Below, one piece after another: positions 1-5,559 of a DNA stretch of 8,375 bases. Positions within the stretch are counted from its first letter, which is position 1. Each line of letters opens with the position of its first letter. The DNA comes from Bacteroidota bacterium (lineage in GTDB: Bacteria > Bacteroidota > Bacteroidia > Bacteroidales > VadinHA17): the NCBI GenBank assembly GCA_030631445.1, contig DAOVLD010000057.1, forward strand, positions 1-8,375, in the 5' to 3' direction. The notes under the pieces were generated by a model. It did no database searches and was not told the DNA's origin. It worked only from the letters and a program-made list of their open reading frames with translations. The position numbers and the translations under genes were made by a program.

Positions 1-1995
1 AGTCATATTGAGCTGGCTGGAGATGAAGTTCTGAAGATATATAAAAGGTTTTATGATAAAAGAGAGAAAGAGGAAATAAATATCAGAGAAAGAATAGAAG
101 AAGCTATTAATGAACATGATAATGCTGTCAGAACAGCAGAAAAAGCTTTTTTTGAAAAAGAAGAAAAACACCAGGAACTTGAAGCTACCAGGGAGAAGAT
201 AACCCAGATGCAGAAAAAAATCAAATCAATAAAAGATGATAAAAGCAAGGAAGTAATAAAAAATAATTTAGTCAGTGCAAAAAAATATCTGGAAGAATGC
301 AGGAATAATCATGTGGCAGCAGGAAAAAATGCTAAAATAAAAGTTTCTGAAGCTCGCAATCTATCAGAAAATGCAAATTTAGCCCGTGAGAGTATCCAGG
401 CAGAAAAGAAATTCCTGATAAACAAAAAAGAACTTGATGGATCTTATAAGGAACTTCAAAAATACCAGCGTATTTTTGATATATCATATAATGAAAAGGA
501 GCGTAGGGCTTCACGAGCTCAGCTTGATTCAAGTAACGAAACTTATGTTAGAATACTACGTGAGTATGAACATAGTAAAGAAGATGCAATCCGGAAAAAA
601 ATGGTTGCTTTCAAAGTTCTGTCCGGGAATAGTATTGATGAGGTAATGAATGAAGTCAAGAAAGAGAAACCTCATATCGATAAATACTATTCTCTGGATG
701 AAGCAGGAAGAAAACTTTTTAACTATGTTCCCGAATTCATATTTTTCGAAGATTTCTTAAGTCTTCTTCCTGATCGTATCGATCTGCGTGATATTCATAC
801 AGAAAACACTAATATTGAAGGCTATAAAGCAGCCAGAAGCTTTCTCCTGGTATCTGGTCTTGATGAAGACTTTTTTCAGCAAACCAACAACCGTATCCTG
901 AAACAAAAAATTGAAAAGTTAAATAAAGAGATAACAATAAATTTCCAGGATTACTGGCGTCAAAGTATTGGTAAGCATAATAAAATAAAAATCAATTTTG
1001 AGCTTGAACATTATGATAATACCAACCCGGATAAAAGCGGACTGCCATATATTGAATTCTGGATAAAAGACAGGGAAGAACGTCTTTATCCAAAACAAAG
1101 AAGCAGGGGTGTACGCTGGTTTCTATCATTTTACCTTGAATTACAGGCAGCAGCTTTAGCCAAAAATGGAAATGATATTGTAATCCTGATTGATGAACCT
1201 GGAGTAAGTCTCCATGCCAGGGCTCAGGAAGATGTATTGAAAGTATTCGATAATATTAAAGAAAAAGTCCAGATTATTTATACAACCCATTCCCCTCATC
1301 TTATCGATTTAAATAAATTGTACAGGTTGCTTGCCGTTCAGCGAGCTGTTGAAGAAGATGAGTTAAGCGAAACGAAAATTCTTGATGCTAAATCACTTAC
1401 TACAGCTTCAACAGATACATTGTCGCCTATTTATTCATTAATGGGAATAAGATTGTCTGAACAAAAGTTTATCCAGAAAAAAAACAATATTATTCTTGAA
1501 GATATTGCTACTTTCTATTATATGAAAGCTCTTACCGATATGAAAAATTTTGAAAAACAAGTTTTTTACCTGCCTGCTACAGGAGTATCAAATATCAGTA
1601 GCCTTGTTAATATGTTACTTGGTTGGGGAATTGATTTCCTGGTACTTACAGGAGCAAATAAAGAAGGTGATGATTTGAAGCATGATCTTACTAAACATCT
1701 TTTTGCCAATAATGAAGACCAGGCAAATAAAAAGCTTATCCAACTCTACCATTTCAAAAATATTGAAGATATGTTTTCTACTATCGACTTCAAGAAATAT
1801 ATTCTTCATAAGCGAATAGGGATTCCCGAATCAAATTCAGAGTATATTAATTCTAATAATTTGTCACGATCAATTCTTGCATCTAATTTTATGCGCGAGG
1901 TTAAGGATTCAAAATTGAAATGGGGTGACCTGGATGAAGAAACCAGGGATAATTTTTCCCATCTGTTCGACGAACTTAACAAAAGACTTGAATAA
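1..1995 (+). CDS. Coiled-coil AAA/ABC-type ATPase with degenerate TOPRIM-like domain (OLD/RecF-like), 5' partial
   Basis: The frame is open from base 1, so the gene starts upstream; 664 residues are visible and the ATG at 208 is internal. Visible residues 1 to about 210 are rich in Lys, Glu, Ala and Gln and look like a long coiled coil. A segment at about 242-265 (YVPEFIFFEDFLSLLP) follows. The ATPase C-lobe has a signature-like RSRGVRWFLSFYLEL (about 367-381), Walker B IVILIDEPG (393-401, Glu retained) and a His switch TTHSPH (428-433). A TOPRIM-like region follows: IILEDIATFYY (497-507), then VLTGANKEG (548-556). Family members usually have a VEG..D motif and a DxD motif here; this protein keeps the first Glu but has Asp for Gly, and GAN for DxD. 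Walker A must lie upstream. Relatives include OLD nucleases and phage-defence ATPases. The ATPase call is firm; a nuclease or defence role is inference, and catalysis is doubtful given the missing acidic residues. Confidence 0.85.
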   Translation, partial: SHIELAGDEVLKIYKRFYDKREKEEINIRERIEEAINEHDNAVRTAEKAFFEKEEKHQELEATREKITQMQKKIKSIKDDKSKEVIKNNLVSAKKYLEECRNNHVAAGKNAKIKVSEARNLSENANLARESIQAEKKFLINKKELDGSYKELQKYQRIFDISYNEKERRASRAQLDSSNETYVRILREYEHSKEDAIRKKMVAFKVLSGNSIDEVMNEVKKEKPHIDKYYSLDEAGRKLFNYVPEFIFFEDFLSLLPDRIDLRDIHTENTNIEGYKAARSFLLVSGLDEDFFQQTNNRILKQKIEKLNKEITINFQDYWRQSIGKHNKIKINFELEHYDNTNPDKSGLPYIEFWIKDREERLYPKQRSRGVRWFLSFYLELQAAALAKNGNDIVILIDEPGVSLHARAQEDVLKVFDNIKEKVQIIYTTHSPHLIDLNKLYRLLAVQRAVEEDELSETKILDAKSLTTASTDTLSPIYSLMGIRLSEQKFIQKKNNIILEDIATFYYMKALTDMKNFEKQVFYLPATGVSNISSLVNMLLGWGIDFLVLTGANKEGDDLKHDLTKHLFANNEDQANKKLIQLYHFKNIEDMFSTIDFKKYILHKRIGIPESNSEYINSNNLSRSILASNFMREVKDSKLKWGDLDEETRDNFSHLFDELNKRLE

Positions 1996-1997
1996 AA

Positions 1998-2028
1998 GTT
2001 GGCAGTTGGCAATTAGCAATTGGCAATT
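1998..2028 (+). repeat. Heptad tandem repeat, four units of RTTRGCA
   Basis: Four consecutive 7-bp units, GTTGGCA, GTTGGCA, ATTAGCA and ATTGGCA, plus a partial ATT, begin 2 bp after the ATPase stop codon. No inverted-repeat stem of useful length is visible, so it is not a hairpin terminator. The units fit the same RTYNRCA consensus as the tract at 5514-5544 when that tract is read in the sense of its own upstream gene. Function unknown. Confidence 0.8.
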
Positions 2029-2094
2029 TGAAGACAAAGTTAAAGATTAAGCTAATTTTTTAATTATATGGATGCTGCTTTGAACTGCCCGCCT

Positions 2095-2131
2095 AATAAA
2101 AAATGCCGGAGCCTGTCAGGTTCCGGCATTT
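2095..2131 (-). terminator. Intrinsic terminator of ssb, possibly bidirectional
   Basis: Bases 2101-2114 pair with 2118-2131 (AATGCCGGAGCCT against AGGTTCCGGCATT, one G·T pair) around a 3-nt loop. On the minus strand the stem is followed by a run of six Ts (2098-2103 read in reverse, partly in the stem base) and more AT-rich sequence, 20 bp past the ssb stop codon. On the plus strand only TTTGATAATAATT follows, so termination of the ATPase transcript here is possible but weaker. Confidence 0.85.
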
Positions 2132-2150
2132 GATAATAATTACAATGTTG

Positions 2151-2495
2151 CTATGCATTGTTCGGTGAACGCAGCATTTGCACCTCATTTACAACAACTT
2201 CGGTGATATACTGCTTTTTCCCTTCCTTGTTTTCATATGACCTGTGTGTCAATTTTCCTTCAACAGCTATTTCCTGACCTTTCTTAAGGTACTTTTCTAT
2301 AAATTCTGCTTTAGGTCCCCACGCAATAAGATTATGCCATTGGGTTTCTTTAACTTTTTCCCCATCTTTGTTTTTATAACTGTCTGATGTGGCAAGTGAA
2401 AATTTGGCAAGGGAACTGCCATTTTCCAATTTCTTAATTTCAGGATCCATTCCCAGGTTTCCGATAAGATGAACTTTGTTTTTTAAGTTTTGCAT
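2151..2495 (-). CDS. ssb: Single-stranded DNA-binding protein, short form
   Basis: This 114-residue protein is a single OB-fold SSB that coats ssDNA in replication, repair or recombination. Family features visible are the N-terminal NKVHLIGNLGMDPEI strand, the core TQWHNLIAWG with Trp53 and Trp59, EKYLKKGQEIAVEGKL, and the closing strand YITEVVVNEVQML. The OB fold ends near residue 109 and only about five residues (RSPNNA) follow. The usual flexible linker and acidic DDDIPF-like tip, which recruits partner proteins in typical bacterial SSBs, are absent. It is therefore likely an accessory SSB, although short SSBs are not rare. The gene stands alone, diverges from a Zn-ribbon gene, and ends at a strong hairpin terminator. 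The start is the first in-frame ATG matching the family N-terminus; no clear Shine-Dalgarno precedes it. Confidence 0.95.
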   Translation of the reverse strand: MQNLKNKVHLIGNLGMDPEIKKLENGSSLAKFSLATSDSYKNKDGEKVKETQWHNLIAWGPKAEFIEKYLKKGQEIAVEGKLTHRSYENKEGKKQYITEVVVNEVQMLRSPNNA

Positions 2496-2578
2496 GATTT
2501 TAAAAATTTTGAGGTTAATAAATAAATTGTTTTTATCATGATCAAATTAACAACATCAACACGACCGTATTCGGTTAT

Positions 2579-2614
2579 TAAACGTTTATAGTCGTTTGTA
2601 AACGTTTAATGTCG
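2579..2614. promoter_or_regulatory. Twin TAAACGTTTA palindromes, candidate operator
   Basis: The perfect 10-bp palindrome TAAACGTTTA occurs at 2579-2588 and 2599-2608, with a 20-bp period (about two helical turns). Each copy is followed by two variable bases and GTCG. They sit in the divergent region between ssb (start 2495, -) and the Zn-ribbon gene (start 2660, +). A third, unrelated inverted repeat, ACCG-TATT-CGGT, lies at 2564-2575. The spacing suits two dimers of a DNA-binding protein on one face of the helix. No convincing promoter could be placed, so the regulatory role is inference. Confidence 0.5.
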
Positions 2615-2659
2615 TATATAACAGGTTTATTTTGTATTTTTAAGAAAACTTTAATTGTT

Positions 2660-3019
2660 ATGGACCGGAGATGTCTTGAATGTAATGAACCCCTGAGAGG
2701 TCGATCAGATAAGAAATTCTGTTCAGATCAGTGCCGTAACAGTTACCATAATGAGATAAACAGGGATGATATTAATTTTATTCGTAATGTTCATAATGTC
2801 CTTCGTAAAAACCGAAGAATACTTGCTGATCTGAATCCTGACGGTAATGTAAAAGTTCATAAAGATCAACTAATAGTTCTGGGATATAATTTTCAATTTC
2901 ATACAAATACCTATACTTTAAAAAACGGAGAGGTGTGCTATTTCTGCTATGAGCAAGGATATAAAATTCTGGACGATGATCATTATGCACTGATTATGAG
3001 GGACGAACACCTCTATTAG
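2660..3019 (+). CDS. Small Zn-ribbon protein, DUF2116-like, function unknown
   Basis: A 119-residue protein with an N-terminal zinc-binding signature: C5-x2-C8, then FCSDQC (C21-x3-C25). This resembles the DUF2116-type Zn-ribbon found in small conserved proteins. The rest is a mixed basic helical stretch (about 30-60) and a C-terminal domain ending with CYFCYEQGY (C93, C96) and a Tyr/Asp-rich tail. The second CxxC could form another metal or redox site. I chose the ATG at 2660 rather than the in-frame ATG at 2609 because the longer version adds a hydrophobic stretch unlike the family and begins inside the palindromic repeat region. It diverges from ssb and may share its control region. No function is known to me; DNA or RNA binding is only a guess from the zinc motif. 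Confidence 0.8.
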   Translation: MDRRCLECNEPLRGRSDKKFCSDQCRNSYHNEINRDDINFIRNVHNVLRKNRRILADLNPDGNVKVHKDQLIVLGYNFQFHTNTYTLKNGEVCYFCYEQGYKILDDDHYALIMRDEHLY

Positions 3020-3065
3020 TACAGATTCCCAGGAATTGAATTTTTCTTTAACTGATTAATTATTT

Positions 3066-3169
3066 ATCATAAACAGATGAACCGAACCCCGAAAAAATCG
3101 GGGTGAGCTATCCCGACAATGTCGGGACTGGCTATGTGACCGTTGAAAATTAAATCATAAACACATGAA
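3066..3169. repeat. Double-hairpin element bracketed by near-identical 16-bp direct repeats
   Basis: ATCATAAACAGATGAA (3066-3081) and ATCATAAACACATGAA (3154-3169) match at 15 of 16 positions. Between them are two hairpins: ACCCCGA/TCGGGGT (3086-3092 with 3098-3104, A5 loop) and TCCCGAC/GTCGGGA (3111-3117 with 3121-3127). The right copy includes the start codon of the S58 peptidase gene; the left copy holds an ATG that opens a nine-codon frame ending in TGA at 3104-3106. The arrangement looks like a small inserted or duplicated palindromic element, similar in size to REP or MITE-like units. It may also act as a weak terminator or mRNA structure. From general memory, such CCCGA/TCGGG units recur in Bacteroidota genomes, but I could not check this. 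Confidence 0.6.
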
Positions 3170-4289
3170 ATATATTATTTCACTTCTTCTGCTCCTGACA
3201 TGTTCCGTTAATAATGTAACTCCTCAACATATGACTTTCAGAGATTATGGATTTTCCATTGGGGTCCTTCCTCCAGGTCAGGATAATTCAATTACCGATG
3301 TTTCGGGCGTTTTGATTGGGCATTTTACACTAAACAAAGATAAAAATATCAGGACAGGTGTGACAGCAATTATTCCACACCCCGGTAATATTTTTATGGA
3401 GAAAGTTCCTGCTGCTGTTTATGTTGCAAATGGTTTTGGGAAACTAACAGGTAGCACCCAGATTCAGGAACTTGGTAATCTTGAAACACCGATTATCTTA
3501 ACCAATACATTAAGTGTTCCTGTGGCAGCAGAAGCATTGATAGAATATAGTCTGAAAAAGAATGAAAATATCAGATCTGTAAATCCTGTAGTGGGAGAGA
3601 CTAACGACGGTTATCTAAATGATATCAGGGGATTACATATAAAAAAGAGACATGTTATTGCAGCAATTGAAAATGCGTCTTCAAATAAAGTTGTGCAGGG
3701 ATCAATTGGTGCCGGAACAGGAACTGTTTGTTTTGGATATAAAGGTGGAATTGGTACCTCTTCAAGGAAACTACCTGCAAATATGAATAGTTACACGGTT
3801 GGAGTTCTTGTCCAGACTAATTTTGGAGGAATACTGCAAATCGATGGAGTGCCAGTGGGAGAGGAGCTTAATCAGTATTACCTTGCTGATAACCTGAAAC
3901 AGGCGGATGGCTCATGTATGATCATCGTTGCAACAGATGCTCCGCTTGACTCAAGGAACCTTTTACGACTAGCAAAAAGATCAATGCTCGGACTGGCACA
4001 TACAGGAGGAATATCCTCCAATGGAAGTGGTGACTATGTTATTGCATTCTCCACAGTAAATAAAATTCCTCACAGATCAGATTCGATGGTGCATTCAATA
4101 AAAACTCTCAGTAACGACCAGATGTCATCGCTGTTCCTGGCAGTTATTGAAGCAACTGAAGAAGCGATACTTAATTCCCTGTTCACTGCTAAAACAACAA
4201 CCGGCTGTAAAGACCGCAAAATAGAGGCGTTACCGGTTGTAAAAGTTATGAAGATAATGAAGAAATATAACCGGGCACCTTCAAAATAA
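3165..4289 (+). CDS. S58 (DmpA/P1) family aminopeptidase, exported
   Basis: A 374-residue Ntn-hydrolase of peptidase family S58, which includes DmpA (L-aminopeptidase/D-amidase-esterase) and beta-peptidyl aminopeptidases. Landmarks are RDYGFSIGVLPPG (26-38), NSITDVSGVLIGH (41-53), GAGTGTVCFGYKGGIGTSS (182-200), VQTNFGG with Asn219, and NGSGDYVIAF with Ser288. In this family the precursor cleaves itself at Gly-Ser in the GSGD motif and the freed Ser is the nucleophile, predicting chains of about 287 and 87 residues. The C-terminal EATEEAILNSLFTAKTTTG is also family-typical. The N-terminus, MKYIISLLLLLTCSV, is a signal peptide, so the enzyme probably acts in the periplasm. Cys13 is preceded by Thr, which makes a lipoprotein less likely. 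It shares a probable operon with the racemase 6 bp downstream. No strong Shine-Dalgarno is visible, and the start lies inside a direct repeat. Confidence 0.9.
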   Translation: MKYIISLLLLLTCSVNNVTPQHMTFRDYGFSIGVLPPGQDNSITDVSGVLIGHFTLNKDKNIRTGVTAIIPHPGNIFMEKVPAAVYVANGFGKLTGSTQIQELGNLETPIILTNTLSVPVAAEALIEYSLKKNENIRSVNPVVGETNDGYLNDIRGLHIKKRHVIAAIENASSNKVVQGSIGAGTGTVCFGYKGGIGTSSRKLPANMNSYTVGVLVQTNFGGILQIDGVPVGEELNQYYLADNLKQADGSCMIIVATDAPLDSRNLLRLAKRSMLGLAHTGGISSNGSGDYVIAFSTVNKIPHRSDSMVHSIKTLSNDQMSSLFLAVIEATEEAILNSLFTAKTTTGCKDRKIEALPVVKVMKIMKKYNRAPSK

Positions 4290-4295
4290 CCACTA

Positions 4296-5009
4296 ATGAA
4301 AAAACAAATCGGTATTCTTGGAGGAATGGGACCGGAGGCTACATCCGAATTGTTCAGACTGATCATTAAAAACACAAAAGCACAGATTGATCAGAATCAT
4401 ATACCGGTACTTATTGTTAACAATCCGAAGATCCCCGATCGCTCTGCCTACATCCATGGTAAAGGTCCTTCACCGGTTGATATGCTGGTTGAAGGAGCTT
4501 TGAAGCTGGAACAAATAGGGGCTGACATTATACTTATACCTTGCAATACAGCCCATTTTTTTATTAAGCAGATAGAAGAAAAGATACATGTGCCGATTAT
4601 TGACATGATAAAAGAGACTGCCCGGTATGTTTTGCGCAAATTTCCTGAAATAAAAAGGTATGGACTGCTTTCCACCTCTGGAACTTATGAAACAGGCATC
4701 TATAAAAATGTATTTGACGATATTGATCTCGGGATCATTGATCCGGATATCGATTATCAACGGCAGAATATGACCGCAATTTATGGTAAACAAGGAATAA
4801 AAGCAGGTTTTAAAACCGAACCCCTGAAAATCCTGTTACAAACAGTTGAAAACCTGGTAGAAAATGGAGCCCGGTCAATTATATGCGGATGTTCAGAAAT
4901 CGCCCTTGTAGTGAAACAATCCCATATTGAAGTTCCCCTTATTAATCCTCTGAAAATCCTGGCAGTCAAATCTATTCAATTAGCAGGTTATTCCTTATCA
5001 AGTGCCTGA
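4296..5009 (+). CDS. Aspartate/glutamate racemase family protein
   Basis: A 237-residue cytoplasmic, cofactor-independent racemase of the Asp/Glu family. Landmarks are the N-terminal IGILGGMGPEAT, the first catalytic cysteine in IPCNTAH (Cys83), and the second in the ICGCSEI segment (Cys199, equivalent to GCTEI in relatives). Both cysteines that act as the two acid/base residues are present, so activity is expected. Length is normal for the family (about 230 residues). Substrate (Asp, Glu or another amino acid) cannot be told from sequence by eye. The gene begins 6 bp after the S58 peptidase stop, which suggests co-transcription. A racemase paired with a DmpA-like peptidase hints at use of D-amino acids released from peptides or cell wall, which is inference. 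Start is the only ATG giving the conserved N-terminus. Confidence 0.92.
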   Translation: MKKQIGILGGMGPEATSELFRLIIKNTKAQIDQNHIPVLIVNNPKIPDRSAYIHGKGPSPVDMLVEGALKLEQIGADIILIPCNTAHFFIKQIEEKIHVPIIDMIKETARYVLRKFPEIKRYGLLSTSGTYETGIYKNVFDDIDLGIIDPDIDYQRQNMTAIYGKQGIKAGFKTEPLKILLQTVENLVENGARSIICGCSEIALVVKQSHIEVPLINPLKILAVKSIQLAGYSLSSA

Positions 5010-5132
5010 ATATTAGTATGAAATTCATTTATTCATTTTTTATGGTCTAAGTTGCAACTAAATGGTAAGTTAATCGTCTTTTATTTAGATGAGTGTTTTT
5101 ACAGAATCGGAGTAATTAAAAAAAAACTCAAA

Positions 5133-5357
5133 ATGGGGCACCTTGAAGAACAGTTAAATAACCAGAAAGCCAGGCTAAAGTTCCTGGAAAAGGAGAGGGA
5201 CAGACTTTTTTATCTGGACCGATCCCGTAAAACTACCGGTATACCGGAAAAAAATAACTCCGACACTCACTCAATTGAAAAAATAGATAAGAAAATCAAT
5301 GAAGCTTATAGTGAATTGTCAGTCATAAAGATCAGAAGATTAATGACATTGCTATAA
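5133..5357 (+). CDS. Small charged coiled-coil hypothetical protein
   Basis: From the ATG at 5133 this encodes 74 residues, beginning MGHLEEQLNNQKARLKFLEK. Two helical, Lys/Glu-rich segments (about 1-32 and 47-70) are separated by a polar linker containing TTGIPEKNNSDTHS, suggesting a helical hairpin. The frame could start earlier at TTG 5052 (101 residues), but that extension, MQLNGKLIVFYLDECFYRI, differs in character and I see no supporting ribosome site. It lies 123 bp after the racemase, on the same strand, and is followed by a strong terminator, which supports expression as the last gene of the unit. I do not recognise a family. Confidence 0.5.
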   Translation: MGHLEEQLNNQKARLKFLEKERDRLFYLDRSRKTTGIPEKNNSDTHSIEKIDKKINEAYSELSVIKIRRLMTLL

Positions 5358-5381
5358 ACAAGTAAGTTTTTTCAAAGGTAG

Positions 5382-5418
5382 AAAGTAGCCGGAATATTTT
5401 CGGCTGCTTTTTATTTTT
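5382..5418 (+). terminator. Intrinsic terminator closing the peptidase-racemase unit
   Basis: Bases 5382-5394 pair with 5398-5410 (core GTAGCCG against CGGCTGC, with two G·T pairs) around the loop TAT. The stem runs into a T-rich tract, TTTTTATTTTT, ending at 5418. It lies about 25 bp after the stop of the small coiled-coil gene and is well placed to end the + strand transcript. Confidence 0.85.
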
Positions 5419-5513
5419 CATTCTTCCTGTTTTCCGCATTTAGGCACCCAAATTAAAATTCGCTATCAATTATGTTTAAAATTTCTTGTTGTGTATGATT
5501 GTTTTTTCTTTCT
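5419..5513. other. AT-rich intergenic spacer between convergent units
   Basis: This stretch separates the + strand terminator from the heptad tract behind the minus-strand operon. I see no gene, clear promoter or hairpin in it. It contains several T-runs. Confidence 0.5.
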
Positions 5514-5544
5514 TGCTGACTGTTGACTGTGGACTGCCGACTGA
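5514..5544 (-). repeat. Heptad tandem repeat, four units of TGNNGAC (sense GTCNRCA)
   Basis: Four contiguous 7-bp units, TGCTGAC, TGTTGAC, TGTGGAC and TGCCGAC, plus partial TGA, on the + strand. Read in the sense of the acyl-CoA dehydrogenase gene they are GTCGGCA, GTCCACA, GTCAACA and GTCAGCA. The tract starts 18 bp after that gene's stop codon. All units fit RTYNRCA, as do those at 1998-2025. No stem-loop terminator for the minus operon is visible here, so the tract occupies the place where one would be expected. Function unknown. Confidence 0.8.
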
Positions 5545-5559
5545 TTAATTATTTTGTTT

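Noticed and set aside
2587..2634. Bacteroidota-type promoter (TTG ... TAnnTTTG) upstream of the Zn-ribbon gene
   Set aside because: The TATTTTG at 2628-2634 is one base short of the consensus and no TTG lies at the proper distance.
2609..2659. Longer N-terminus for the Zn-ribbon protein starting at ATG 2609
   Set aside because: The extra 17 residues are hydrophobic and unlike the family, and the start falls within the palindromic repeat.
3025..3046. Possible small terminator ATTCC-CA-GGAAT followed by T-rich sequence
   Set aside because: The stem is only 4-5 bp with a very short loop and the T-run is offset, so it is too weak to call.
3165..3206. Lipoprotein signal in the S58 peptidase (LLTC around Cys13)
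   Set aside because: Thr before Cys does not fit the usual lipobox, so an ordinary signal peptide is preferred.
5052..5132. TTG start giving a 101-residue version of the coiled-coil protein
   Set aside because: The start codon is weak, there is no visible ribosome site, and the composition differs from the rest; kept only as an alternative.
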